Positions 16,179 through 25,296 are shown, counted from the first letter of the stretch. The stretch is DNA of 64,000 nt from Anaeromyxobacter oryzae (GCF_023169945.1 NZ_AP025591.1:5266481-5330480); one strand, 5' to 3'. The notes: generated from the sequence alone by a model not told the origin. Translations and numbers: made by a program.

Positions 16179-18146
16179 ATGATGTTTCGATACCTCTTCT
16201 CTCCTCTCAAGCTCGGCCGGGTGGAGCTCCGCAACCGGATCTCGTTCCAGCCCCATCTCACCAACTTCGCAGTCGACACGCTGCCCTCGGAGCGCCACGT
16301 CCACTACTGGGGCGAGCGGGCGAAGGGCGGCGCCGGGCTCATCATCACCGAGGAGATGAGCGTTCACCCGACGGATCGCGCGTACGAGAAGCTCATCGAG
16401 GCGTTCCAGCCCGAGGTGCTCCCCGGGTTCCGGAAGATCACCGATCACGTCCACGCGTTCGGGACGAGGATCTTCGCCCAGCTCAACCACAACGGGCAGC
16501 AGTGCGACGGGTCGCTGTCGCGGCTCCCGGTGTTCGCGCCGAGCCCGGTCCCCGACCCGCTCTTCCGCGAGATCCCGAAGGAGATGGAGCCGGAGGACAT
16601 CGAGGAGGTCGCCCGCTACTTCGCGAAGAGCGCGGTCCACGTCCGCGAGGGCGGCTTCGACGGGATCGAGATCCAGTTCGGGCACTCGAGCCTGGCGCGC
16701 CAGTTCCTCTCCCCGCTCTCGAACCAGCGGCAGGACGCGTTCGGCGGCAGCGTCGAGAACCGCATGCGCGCGCCGCTCCTGTTCATCGCGGCGGTGAGGA
16801 AGGCGGTGGGTGACGACTTCACCGTCGGCATCCGCCTCTGCGCCGACGAGATGATCCCCTGGGGCGGCCTGAACCTCGCAGACGTCCAGGACCTCGCCGC
16901 GCGCTTCGAAGCGAGCGGGCTCATCGACTTCATGGACCTGTCCGTCGGCACCTTCTACAACCTGTACCTCGTCGAAGGATCGATGCACACGCCGCTCGGC
17001 TACACCGTCCCGCTGGCGGCCGGGATCCGCTCGAAGGTGAAGCTCCCCGTCTTCTGCACGGGGCGGATCAACGATCCGGTGATGGCCGAGAAGGTGCTCG
17101 CCAACGGCCAGGCCGACGTGATCGGCATGTGCCGGGCGCTCATCTGCGACCCCTTCCTCCCGAAGAAGGCCCAGGAGGCCCGGCTCGCGGACATCCGATA
17201 CTGCATCGGCGACAACCAGAACTGCATCGGCCGGATCGGCATGAACAAGCCGCTCGCGTGCATCCAGAACCCGGCGGTGGGCCTCGAGAAGAAGTGGGGC
17301 GAGGGCACCTCGAAGCCGGCGCCCGTCAAGAAGAAGGTGATGATCGTCGGCGCCGGACCCGGCGGGATGTGGGCCGCCAAGATGGCAGGCCGGCGGGGCC
17401 ACCAGGTCGACCTCTACGAGAAGAACGATCAGCTCGGCGGGCAGGTCCTCATCGCGATGAAGGGCTCGGGCCGGGACGAGTTCGGCGTCCTCATCCGGAA
17501 CGAGAAGGATCAGGTCGAGAAGGCGGGCGTGAACGTCCACCTCGGCGTGGAGGTGACACCGGACCTCGTCGAGCGCGAGCAGCCCGACGTCGTCATCTGC
17601 GCGACGGGGAGCGTGCCGGCGCGGAACCCGCCGATCGCCGGGGCGAAGGGGCCGGCCATCTACGACGTGTGGCAGGTGCTCCTCGGCAAGGCCGAGCTCG
17701 GCCAGAAGGTCTGCCTCATCGACACCGACGGCCACCACCGCGCGACCGCCACCGCGGAGTTCATCGCCAGCCAGGGGAAGAGCGTCCACATCCTGTGCTC
17801 CAGCCTCTTCGTCGGCGCCGAGCTCGGGCCGACGCAGGACCTGTACCTCACGCGGCAGCGGCTCCTGCAGAAGGGCTGCACGTTCACGCCGGACACGGTG
17901 GTGATCGAGATCGCCGGCGAGGCGGGCGCCAAGGTGCTGAAGGCCATCAACGTCTACTCGAACGCGATGTCCGAGCTCGGCCCGTTCGACTCGATCGTGC
18001 TCGCGATCCAGCAGGAGGTGGAGGACCGGCTCTACAAGGCGCTCAAGGGCAAGACGAAGGAGCTGTACCGGATCGGCGACTGCGTGGCGCCCCGGAAGGT
18101 CGACATGGCCATCTGGGAGGGTCACAAGGTCGGGAGGGAGATCTGA
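16179..18146 (+). CDS. Mycofactocin-system OYE/FadH-type flavoprotein
   Basis: A 655-aa protein with an N-terminal FMN TIM barrel (residues ~1-340), a small Fe-S segment, and a C-terminal FAD/NAD(P)-binding domain with VMIVGAGPGGMWAAKMAGRRG, as in 2,4-dienoyl-CoA reductase and trimethylamine dehydrogenase. A subgroup of this family is a known partner of mycofactocin clusters. The Fe-S motif reads C342-x2-D345-x3-C349-x11-C361: the spacing is exactly that of FadH, but the second Cys is Asp. AGGAGG lies eight bases before the first ATG. Likely role: passing electrons between the mycofactocin pool, pyridine nucleotide and the ETF encoded next; its stop overlaps the ETF start (TGATG). Confidence 0.87.
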   Translation: MMFRYLFSPLKLGRVELRNRISFQPHLTNFAVDTLPSERHVHYWGERAKGGAGLIITEEMSVHPTDRAYEKLIEAFQPEVLPGFRKITDHVHAFGTRIFAQLNHNGQQCDGSLSRLPVFAPSPVPDPLFREIPKEMEPEDIEEVARYFAKSAVHVREGGFDGIEIQFGHSSLARQFLSPLSNQRQDAFGGSVENRMRAPLLFIAAVRKAVGDDFTVGIRLCADEMIPWGGLNLADVQDLAARFEASGLIDFMDLSVGTFYNLYLVEGSMHTPLGYTVPLAAGIRSKVKLPVFCTGRINDPVMAEKVLANGQADVIGMCRALICDPFLPKKAQEARLADIRYCIGDNQNCIGRIGMNKPLACIQNPAVGLEKKWGEGTSKPAPVKKKVMIVGAGPGGMWAAKMAGRRGHQVDLYEKNDQLGGQVLIAMKGSGRDEFGVLIRNEKDQVEKAGVNVHLGVEVTPDLVEREQPDVVICATGSVPARNPPIAGAKGPAIYDVWQVLLGKAELGQKVCLIDTDGHHRATATAEFIASQGKSVHILCSSLFVGAELGPTQDLYLTRQRLLQKGCTFTPDTVVIEIAGEAGAKVLKAINVYSNAMSELGPFDSIVLAIQQEVEDRLYKALKGKTKELYRIGDCVAPRKVDMAIWEGHKVGREI

Positions 18147-19192
18147 TGACGCGGCACGCGGGCGTGCTCGTCTTCGCGGAGCTCTCCGCCGGCGAGCTGG
18201 ACGACGCGGGGAAGGGGATCCTCGCCGAGGGGCGAAGGCTCGCGACCACCCTCGGCACCTCGTGGGCGGCCGGGTGCTTCGCGGCCGCGGGCGGCGCGGC
18301 TCAGGAGGCCTTCCGGCGCGCCGGCGTCCCGGACCTCGTGGAGATCGACGGACCGCCCGGTCTCGCCGATCTGCCGGAAGCCCAGGCCGAGGCGCTCGTC
18401 GACGCCGCCCGGGCTCTCGGCGCGAAGGTGATCCTCCTCGCGCACACGGACCAGGGCGCGAGCCTCGCGCCGGTGATGGCCGCGCGCCTCTCTGCCGCGA
18501 TCTTCACGGAGGCGGTCTCCTACGGCCGCGACTTCGCCGGGCTCACGCTTCGCCGGCAGGCGCTCGGCGCGCAGGTGGTCGAGCAGCGGATCTGGACGGA
18601 CGCCGCGCGCGACGCATCGTGCGGCGAGGGCGCGGTGACGCCGCTCGTCCTAACGATGTCGCGTCGCGCGCTCTCGGCAGTGGTGCCGCCCGGCACGCCC
18701 CGCGGCGAGGCGCGGCGCACCTCCAGGACCGCGCGCGTGGACGCGACGGGCGAGGGCGCCCGCGTGACCGAGCGCATCCCGCCCGACCCGCAGACCGTGG
18801 ATGTCGCCGAGGCGCAGGTGATCTTCACGGCGGGGAAGGGCTGCGATCGGGGGACGTTCGAGGCGATGTGCGAGCTCGCGCGGCTCGTCGGCGCGTCCGT
18901 CGGGGTCACCCGCCCGGTCTACGACCTCGGGTGGACCGGGTTCGAGCGGATGATCGGGCAGACCGGGAAGACGGTGGTCCCGCGCCTGTACTTCGCGTGG
19001 GGGATCTCGGGCTCCATGCACCACGTCGGCGGGATCACGGAGTCGAGGCGGATCGTCTGCATGAACCTGGACCCGAAGGCCGCGATCTTTCCGAGCGCGG
19101 ACGAGGGCTTCGTCGCCGACGTGCGCGAGGTGCTCCCCCGGGTGCTCGCGCACGTGCACGCGGCGGTCGATTCACGAGAGGTGAAGCGATGA
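18146..19192 (+). CDS. Electron transfer flavoprotein α subunit (FixB-like)
   Basis: A 348-aa ETF α/FixB. The C-terminal FAD domain is clear: GKGCDRGTFEAMCELARLVGASVGVTRP, then IGQTGKTVVPRLYFAWGISGSMHHVGGITES and a conserved Asp in MNLDPKAAIF. It overlaps the OYE gene by one base and the FixC-like gene by four (ATGA). It forms a heterodimer with the β subunit encoded at 20874. In this operon it presumably accepts electrons from the OYE protein and/or dehydrogenases. Confidence 0.92.
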   Translation: MTRHAGVLVFAELSAGELDDAGKGILAEGRRLATTLGTSWAAGCFAAAGGAAQEAFRRAGVPDLVEIDGPPGLADLPEAQAEALVDAARALGAKVILLAHTDQGASLAPVMAARLSAAIFTEAVSYGRDFAGLTLRRQALGAQVVEQRIWTDAARDASCGEGAVTPLVLTMSRRALSAVVPPGTPRGEARRTSRTARVDATGEGARVTERIPPDPQTVDVAEAQVIFTAGKGCDRGTFEAMCELARLVGASVGVTRPVYDLGWTGFERMIGQTGKTVVPRLYFAWGISGSMHHVGGITESRRIVCMNLDPKAAIFPSADEGFVADVREVLPRVLAHVHAAVDSREVKR

Positions 19193-20487
19193 CGCGCTCC
19201 TTCGAGGCCATCGTGGTGGGCGCCGGACCGGCGGGCGCGAGCGCGGCCCTGACGCTCGCGCGCGCCGGGGTGGACGTCGCGCTCGTGGAGCGGGGTGCGC
19301 ACCCCGGCGAGAAGAACATGTTCGGCGGGATCCTCCACCGGATGCCGGCCCTCGAGGAGATCTTCCCGGACTTCTGGGACCGCGCTCCGCTCCAGCGCCA
19401 CATCGTGAAGAAGACGCTCACGTTCATGACGCCGGGGCGGAGCCTGAACGTCGAGTACGAGACGGAGAGCTTCGACCGGACGCCGTACAACGGCTACACG
19501 GTGTTCCGGCCCTCGTTCGACCGCTGGCTCGCGACCGAGGCCCAGCGCGCGGGCGCGACGCTCCTCACGCGCTGCACCGTGGACGGCGTGATCACGGAGG
19601 GTGGAGCGGTCGCCGGCGTCACGGTCCTGCGAGGCGGCGGCGCGCTCCGGGCGCCGGTGGTGATCGCCGCGGACGGGGTCCTCTCCTTCACCGCGCTCAA
19701 GGCTGGCCTGCGGCGGCCGCTGTTCGATCCCGACCACCTCGCGCTCGGGGTGAAGGCCCTCCTCGAGCTCCCGAAGGAGGTCATCGACGATCGGTTCGGG
19801 CTGGTCCGTGACCAGGGCGCCTCGCGCGAGTTCGTCGGCTCGAGCTCCGGCGTCCACGGCGGCGGGTTCCTGTACACCAACCACAGCTCGCTCTCCGCCG
19901 GCATCGTGCTGCACCTCGGGAGCCTGCGCGACAGCGGGAGGCGTCCCTACGACCTCCTGAACGACTTCCTCGACCAGCCGCAGATCGCGAAGCTCGTGCG
20001 CGGCGCACGGCTCCTCGAGTACTCCGCCCACGTGATCCCGGAGGGCGGCTACAAGATGATGCCGGAGCTCGTCGGCGACGGGATCCTGGTCGCAGGCGAC
20101 GCGGCCGCTTTCTGCTACGCGAAGGGCCCGAACCTCGAGGGCATCAACCTCGCCACCCACTCCGGCGTGCTCGCGGCGCGCGCGGTGCTCGAGGCCCGCG
20201 CCGCGAAGGACCACTCGGCCCGCGCGCTCGCCTGCTACCGGCGCATGCTCGACGAGAGCTTCGTCCTGAAGGACCTCCGGACGTTCCAGCGCGCGCCGGA
20301 GCTCCTGGAGATCGACCGGCTCTACGAGGCGTACCCGGAGGTCATCTGCGACTTCATGGATCGCATGTACCGGGTCGACGGATCGCCGAAGGAGAGCCTG
20401 CTCAAGATGGGCCTCGCCATGACGAGGGCGAAGGTCGGCACGAGGAACCTCGTGCGCGACGCCTGGACCACCTGGAGAACGATCTAG
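19189..20487 (+). CDS. FixC-like ETF:quinone oxidoreductase flavoprotein
   Basis: A 432-aa FAD protein (VVGAGPAGASAALTLARAG at the N-terminus, GDGILVAGDAAAFCYAKGPNLEGINLA near the C-terminus). The length matches FixC, not the ~550-aa ETF-QO with its own Fe-S domain; the Fe-S part is the separate FixX-like protein that follows. It would pass electrons from the ETF to the quinone pool. The start ATG overlaps the etf α stop. Confidence 0.9.
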   Translation: MTRSFEAIVVGAGPAGASAALTLARAGVDVALVERGAHPGEKNMFGGILHRMPALEEIFPDFWDRAPLQRHIVKKTLTFMTPGRSLNVEYETESFDRTPYNGYTVFRPSFDRWLATEAQRAGATLLTRCTVDGVITEGGAVAGVTVLRGGGALRAPVVIAADGVLSFTALKAGLRRPLFDPDHLALGVKALLELPKEVIDDRFGLVRDQGASREFVGSSSGVHGGGFLYTNHSSLSAGIVLHLGSLRDSGRRPYDLLNDFLDQPQIAKLVRGARLLEYSAHVIPEGGYKMMPELVGDGILVAGDAAAFCYAKGPNLEGINLATHSGVLAARAVLEARAAKDHSARALACYRRMLDESFVLKDLRTFQRAPELLEIDRLYEAYPEVICDFMDRMYRVDGSPKESLLKMGLAMTRAKVGTRNLVRDAWTTWRTI

Positions 20488-20492
20488 GACCG

Positions 20493-20518
20493 GCGCGCGG
20501 CGCAGCCCGGCCGCGCGC
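20493..20518 (+). terminator. GC stem-loop between fixC-like and fixX-like genes
   Basis: A 9-bp stem (GCGCGCGGC with GCCGCGCGC) and 8-base loop in the 46-bp gap, no T-run. It is more likely an mRNA stability element than a full terminator because the genes on both sides belong together. Confidence 0.4.
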
Positions 20519-20533
20519 GCTCCGGAGGCGCGG

Positions 20534-20815
20534 ATGATCAACGTGGACGACCTGTTCGACTACACGAGCTTCAACATCGATCGCGAGCCGCACATCGTGC
20601 TCGACGCGGCGCGCTGCGGCGTGTGCACGGCCCGGCCGTGCACCACCACCTGCCCCGCCCGTTGCTACACCTGGTCCGAGAAGGACCGGAAGATGACGTT
20701 CGTGTTCGCGGGGTGCCTCGAGTGCGGCACCTGTTACGTCGTCTGCGAGAAGCGCGCGTTCACGCGGTGGCGGTACCCGCGGGGCGGGTTCGGCGTCTCG
20801 TACCGGATGACGTGA
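20534..20815 (+). CDS. FixX-like ferredoxin
   Basis: A 93-aa ferredoxin-like protein. It has CGVCTARPCTTTCPARCYTW and then AGCLECGTCYVVC, which matches the FixX/ETF-QO Fe-S domain. It is the electron-carrying partner of the FixC-like protein. A GGAGG site precedes the ATG. Confidence 0.92.
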   Translation: MINVDDLFDYTSFNIDREPHIVLDAARCGVCTARPCTTTCPARCYTWSEKDRKMTFVFAGCLECGTCYVVCEKRAFTRWRYPRGGFGVSYRMT

Positions 20816-20873
20816 GCGCAGGCGGAACCCGACCTTCTTCCGCGCGCGCTCGCGCGCACTCGAGGACCGAATC

Positions 20874-21776
20874 ATGGCTTCGAAACGGCTCGACATCGTG
20901 GTGCTGCTGCGCGAGGTCCGCGATCCGCGCCCGCCGGCGCGGCTCGCCGGCGGCGGCGCGGCGGTGCGCGACACCGGCCTCCGCCGGATCGTGAACCCGG
21001 ACGACCTGAGCGCGCTCGAGGTCGCCGCGGGGCTCGCCGACGCGAGGGACGCGGCAGTGACCGCGGTCGCGCTGGGGAGCGATCGGCTCGACGACGCGCT
21101 CCGGCTCGCGCTCTCGATGGGCGCCGCCCGGGCCGTGCGGGTCTGGGACGACGCGATGGAGGACGGGGACGCGGTCGCCGAGGCGAGGGTCCTCCGCCGA
21201 GTCCTCGAGATCCTCCGCCCGGCGCTGTTCCTCGCCGGGACCCGGCTCCTCGACCGCGGCGACGATCCTTCGCCAGCGCTCGCGGCCGCCTCGGCGGGGC
21301 TGCCCCTCGCGAGCGCCGCGCTGTCGCTCCGGCTCGACCCGGACCGGGACCGGGCGGAGGTCGTCCGGAGGTCCGAGAAGGGCGCCCGGCAGCGCGTCGC
21401 GCTCCACCTCCCGTGCGCCGTCCTCGTGGACGCGGCGGCCGCGGAGCCCCGCTACCCCGATCTGCCCGCGGTCCTCCGCTCGATCGAGGCGCCGGTGGAG
21501 CGCTGGGGGATCGAGGAGCTGGGGCTCCCCGCCCGCGCGCTCGGCTTCGACGGCGCGGCGCTCCGGGCGGCGGGGGTGGGGGTGCCCCGCTGCGATCCGC
21601 TGCGCGTGGAGGCCCCGGACGCGAGCCTCCCCGCGCACGAGCGCGTGCGCCAGCTGTTCTCCGGCGGGATCCGGCCGCGCGGGGGGCGGATGCACTTCGG
21701 GACGGCCGACGAGGCCGCGAGCCGGATCCTGGAGATCCTCGGCGAGGAGGGGCTCGTCCCGAGGAGCGCGCGGTGA
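20874..21776 (+). CDS. Electron transfer flavoprotein β subunit (FixA-like, divergent)
   Basis: A 300-aa ETF β/FixA-type protein: IVVLLREVRDP at the N-terminus, IVNPDDLSALEVAAGL, VTAVALGSDRLDDALRLALSMGAARAVRV and LFLAGTRLLDRGDDPSPALAAASAGLPL follow the family order. The C-terminal part is more divergent and longer than usual. Placed after fixX, apart from its α partner, giving the unusual order B-C-X-A. Whether it keeps the residues for electron bifurcation needs structural alignment. Confidence 0.85.
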   Translation: MASKRLDIVVLLREVRDPRPPARLAGGGAAVRDTGLRRIVNPDDLSALEVAAGLADARDAAVTAVALGSDRLDDALRLALSMGAARAVRVWDDAMEDGDAVAEARVLRRVLEILRPALFLAGTRLLDRGDDPSPALAAASAGLPLASAALSLRLDPDRDRAEVVRRSEKGARQRVALHLPCAVLVDAAAAEPRYPDLPAVLRSIEAPVERWGIEELGLPARALGFDGAALRAAGVGVPRCDPLRVEAPDASLPAHERVRQLFSGGIRPRGGRMHFGTADEAASRILEILGEEGLVPRSAR

Positions 21777-23188
21777 GGTACAGGCTCGCGAGCGGCGTCG
21801 CGCGCGTGGAGGTGCGCGGTGGCCCGGCCCTGCTCTCCCGGGCGCCGCTCCGCCTCGTGAAGGTGAGCGCCGCCTTCGCGGAGCGCTTCGACGCCGGGGA
21901 GCTGGTCGCGCGCACCCCGACGGAGGCGCGGGCGCTCGACGCCCTCTTCGAGCGCGGCCTGCTCGCGCGCGTCCCGGACGACGCGCTCCCCGCCGACCGG
22001 CTCCCGACGGTGAGCGTCGTCATCCCGGTGAAGGACCGGGCCGAGGAGCTGCGGCGATGCCTCGAGTCGCTGAGGCGCGTTCGCTACCCTCGGGCGCGCC
22101 TCGAGATCGTCGTGGTGGACGATGGGAGCCGCGACGCGACACCGGCGGTGGCGCGCGCGCTCGGCGCCACCGTGATCTCGTCGGGCGGTCGAGGCCGGGG
22201 CCCGGCGGCGGCCCGGAACCGTGGCGCGGCCGTCGCGAGCGGGGCGCTCCTGGCCTTCATCGACTCGGACTGCACCGCCTCCGAGGGCTGGCTCGCCGAG
22301 CTCACCGGGCGCTTCGAGGATCCGGAGGTCGTCGCGGTCGGCGGCCGGGTGGCGGGGATGCACGCGTCGTCGGCGCTGGATCGCTACGAGGCCGAGATGT
22401 CGAGCCTCTCCCTCGGGCCGCGCGATCGTTCCGGGCAGGGCGGGACAGACACCTTCTACCTCCCGAGCTGCAACCTGCTCGTCCGGAGGCGCGCGTTCGC
22501 GGCGAGCGGCGGGTTCCGTGAGGAGCTGCACGTCGGAGAGGACGTGGACCTCACGTGGCGGCTCCGGGATCGGGGCGGGAGGGTGCTCTACACGCCGCAT
22601 GGCCGCATCTTCCACGAGCACCGGAACCGGCTCGGCGCGTTCCTCCGCCGGCGGTTCCAGTACGGGACGTCCGAGGGGCTCCTCCAGGTGCTCCACCCGG
22701 AGCGGAGGAAGCAGATGGTCATGCCCTGGCCGCTGGCTGCCGCGACCGCGCTCGTCGCGGCCGCGTGGCTCGCCCGCGCGGCGTGGCCCGCAGTGGCCGG
22801 CGCGGCGCTCATCCTGCTCGACGTGGCCCGGCTCTGGGCGACGCTCCGCCGCGAGGGCGCGCGCGTCCCGCCGGAGTGGGTGATCGGCGCGCGGCTCCGC
22901 GCGTGGGGGAGCCTCGCCTATCACGTCGCGTTCCATCTGACCCGCTACTACGCGCCGGTGCTGATCGTCGCCGGTGTCGCCTGGCCGAGGCTCGGCGCGC
23001 TCGCCGCCACCCTCGCCGTGCTCTGCGCTGCGGTGGATCGCACGGTGCGGCGCCCCGCACTCCGCTTCCCCGAGTTCCTCGGTCTCTATCTCGCCGAGCA
23101 CCTCGCCTACGGTGCGGGCGTGTTCTGCGGCTGCGTGCGGCTGGGGTCGTTCGGCAGCTACCGGCCGGTGCTCTCGGTGAAGCAGTGA
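21773..23188 (+). CDS. mftF: Mycofactocin glycosyltransferase MftF
   Basis: A 471-aa family 2 glycosyltransferase with GTG start overlapping the etf β stop (GTGA). After an ~80-residue N-terminal region, VSVVIPVKDRAEELRRCLESL begins the GT-A fold; the metal-binding DxD is DSD at 164-166; HVGEDVDLTWRLRDRGGRV is the acceptor-side motif. Several hydrophobic helices fill the last third. Length matches actinobacterial MftF (~470 aa), which adds a β-1,4-glucose chain to the mycofactocin core. Identification is by architecture, length and operon context. Confidence 0.88.
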   Translation: MRYRLASGVARVEVRGGPALLSRAPLRLVKVSAAFAERFDAGELVARTPTEARALDALFERGLLARVPDDALPADRLPTVSVVIPVKDRAEELRRCLESLRRVRYPRARLEIVVVDDGSRDATPAVARALGATVISSGGRGRGPAAARNRGAAVASGALLAFIDSDCTASEGWLAELTGRFEDPEVVAVGGRVAGMHASSALDRYEAEMSSLSLGPRDRSGQGGTDTFYLPSCNLLVRRRAFAASGGFREELHVGEDVDLTWRLRDRGGRVLYTPHGRIFHEHRNRLGAFLRRRFQYGTSEGLLQVLHPERRKQMVMPWPLAAATALVAAAWLARAAWPAVAGAALILLDVARLWATLRREGARVPPEWVIGARLRAWGSLAYHVAFHLTRYYAPVLIVAGVAWPRLGALAATLAVLCAAVDRTVRRPALRFPEFLGLYLAEHLAYGAGVFCGCVRLGSFGSYRPVLSVKQ

Positions 23189-23214
23189 ACGGCAGCGAGG
23201 AGCAAGGACGCGAC

Positions 23215-24381
23215 GTGGACTGGAGCCGACTCATGGAGTGCACGGGAAGGGCGGGGCTGCGGCTCCCGCGCGCGCTCTCGCTCGCGGTCACCGGGCTGTG
23301 CAACCTGAGCTGCCGCCATTGCCTCGTCGAGGCGGGGCCGAGGGCCGACCCGCACCACGTCCCGGCCGACGCGATCCGGCGGATCGTCGGCGAGTTCGCC
23401 GCCCTCGGCGGCGAGGAGCTCTGGCTGACGGGCGGCGAGCCGCTCCTTCATCCTCAATGGCTCGACATCCTCTCCGCATGCTGCCGCGGACCGTCGCTCC
23501 GGACCGTCGGCGTCCAGACCAACGGCGCGCTCCTCGGTGGCGCCCAGGTCGGCGCGCTGCGGGCGCTCCGGTTCGAGGGGCTCCGGATCCAGGTGAGCCT
23601 CGACGGGAGCGCTCCCCGGACCCACGACCGCGTCCGGGGGCGCGGGAGCTTCGAGCGGACCCTCGACGGCGTCCGGCGGCTCGTCGCGGCGGGGCTCGGC
23701 GGCCACATCTCCGTCGCGTTCACGGAGATGCGCCACAACATGGACGACCTCCCGGCGCTCCTCGCACTGGTGGAGGCGCTCGGCGTGCGCCGCGTCGTGA
23801 GCGGGACGCTCCTGGCGCAGGGCCGGGCGGCGAAGGGAGAGCTCGCGCCGCCCACGCCCGCCCAGTACCGGGCACTCCTCTCCCGGTACCACGCCGATGG
23901 CCGGTTCCAGCAGCTCTACGCCGAGCACGGCGAGGTCGCGGCGATCGAGTGGTGGAAGGGGCGGGCCGAGGCCGGCCCCGACTGCTGCACTCTCGGCGAG
24001 CATCCGTACGTGACCGCCGACGGGACCGTCTACCCGTGCGCCCTCTGCCGCGTGGACGAGCTCGCCGTGCGTGGCGCGTTCGAGAGGCCGCTCGCGGCGA
24101 CGCTCGCCGAGGCCATGCCGCCGTGGTCGCGGCTCCTCGAGGTGAAGCAGCGGCGGCACGGGAGCCTTCGCCCGTGCCTCGAGTGCTCGGGGCGGCTCCA
24201 CTGCGGCGGCGGCTGCATGGGGCGCGCGCACGCCGCGACCGGGGACCTGATGGCGGTCGAGGACCGCTGCGAGCTCCGGAAGGCCGTGTATGGCTGGCGC
24301 GAGGACGACGGCCCCCGCGCCGGACGCGATCCGGCCGCCGTCCTGCGCCCATGCGCGAGAAGGTCCCATCCGACGAGGTGA
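23215..24381 (+). CDS. Second radical SAM/SPASM protein in the mycofactocin operon
   Basis: About 388 aa. The GTG at 23215 has AAGGA six bases upstream; a GTG at 23185 overlapping the mftF stop is also possible. The SAM-cluster motif CNLSCRHC gives C29, C33 and C36, then LTGGEPLLHPQW. The SPASM region has CCTLGEHPYVTADGTVYPCALC and CLECSGRLHCGGGC. It is not the MftC orthologue: MftC is next to mftA/mftB and differs throughout. It may further modify mycofactocin, mature a dehydrogenase, or act on an unseen peptide. Substrate unknown. Confidence 0.85.
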   Translation: MDWSRLMECTGRAGLRLPRALSLAVTGLCNLSCRHCLVEAGPRADPHHVPADAIRRIVGEFAALGGEELWLTGGEPLLHPQWLDILSACCRGPSLRTVGVQTNGALLGGAQVGALRALRFEGLRIQVSLDGSAPRTHDRVRGRGSFERTLDGVRRLVAAGLGGHISVAFTEMRHNMDDLPALLALVEALGVRRVVSGTLLAQGRAAKGELAPPTPAQYRALLSRYHADGRFQQLYAEHGEVAAIEWWKGRAEAGPDCCTLGEHPYVTADGTVYPCALCRVDELAVRGAFERPLAATLAEAMPPWSRLLEVKQRRHGSLRPCLECSGRLHCGGGCMGRAHAATGDLMAVEDRCELRKAVYGWREDDGPRAGRDPAAVLRPCARRSHPTR

Positions 24382-24384
24382 AAC

Positions 24385-25293
24385 GTGCCGCTCAGCTCAG
24401 TGGAGAAGGTGAGAAGGACGCTGCAGGCCGGCGGCTACGTCGCCGACGACGTCATCGCGACCGCGGTGTTCTTGTCGGTGTCGATGGAGAAGCCGATCTT
24501 GATCGAGGGGCCGCCGGGCGTGGGGAAGACCGCGCTCGCGAAGGCGCTCTCGGCCATCCTCGAGCTGCCGCTCGTCCGGCTGCAGTGCTACGAGGGCATC
24601 GACGAGGGCAAGGCGCTCTATGACTGGGAGTACGGGAAGCAGCTCCTCTACACCCAGCTCCTCCGGACGCAGCTCGACAGCTACCTGGAGGGCGCGTCCT
24701 CGCTCCGCGAGGCGGTGGGCAGGCTGAGCGCGGAGGAGAGCCTCTTCTTCTCCGAGCACTTCCTCGTGGAGCGGCCGGTCCTCAAGAGCTTTCGCTCCGA
24801 GAAGCGCTCCGTGCTCCTCATCGACGAGATCGATCGATCGGACGACGAGTTCGAGGCGCTGCTCCTCGAGAGCCTGAGCGAGTTCCAGATCTCGATCCCC
24901 GAGCTCGGGATGATCGAGGCGCGGCAGAAGCCGCTGGTGATCCTCACCAGCAACGGGACGCGGCTCATCTCGGACGCGCTGCGCCGGCGCTGCCTCTACC
25001 TCCACATCGGGTACCCGGACCTCGAGCGCGAGGTGGCCATCATCCGGCAGAACGTCCCGGCGACGTGCGAGGCGCTCGCGAGGCAGCTCGTCGGGTTCGT
25101 GCACAGGGCGCGGACGCTCGGCCTGCGCAAACCGCCCAGCGTTTCGGAGAGCCTCGACTGGGCGCGGGTGCTCTCCATCCTCGGGGTGCGGGAGCTCTCG
25201 CCGGGCACCGTCGTGAGCACCGCGGGCGCGATCGCCAAACACCAGGCGGATCTCGCCCGCATCCAGGAGCTCGCGGCCCAGGAGCTCGCGTAG
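24385..25293 (+). CDS. MoxR-family AAA+ ATPase
   Basis: A 302-aa MoxR-type ATPase. Walker A GPPGVGKT is at 42-49, Walker B VLLIDEIDRSD near 145-155, and a sensor region ILTSNGTRLISDALRRRC follows. GTG start with GAGGTG four bases upstream. It ends three bases before a VWA-domain gene; MoxR plus VWA pairs (for example CoxD/CoxE, MoxR in methanol dehydrogenase loci) act as chaperones for metal-cofactor insertion. Here the client could be an Fe-dehydrogenase or the AOR; this is inferred from position only. Confidence 0.9.
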   Translation: MPLSSVEKVRRTLQAGGYVADDVIATAVFLSVSMEKPILIEGPPGVGKTALAKALSAILELPLVRLQCYEGIDEGKALYDWEYGKQLLYTQLLRTQLDSYLEGASSLREAVGRLSAEESLFFSEHFLVERPVLKSFRSEKRSVLLIDEIDRSDDEFEALLLESLSEFQISIPELGMIEARQKPLVILTSNGTRLISDALRRRCLYLHIGYPDLEREVAIIRQNVPATCEALARQLVGFVHRARTLGLRKPPSVSESLDWARVLSILGVRELSPGTVVSTAGAIAKHQADLARIQELAAQELA

Positions 25294-25296
25294 GCC

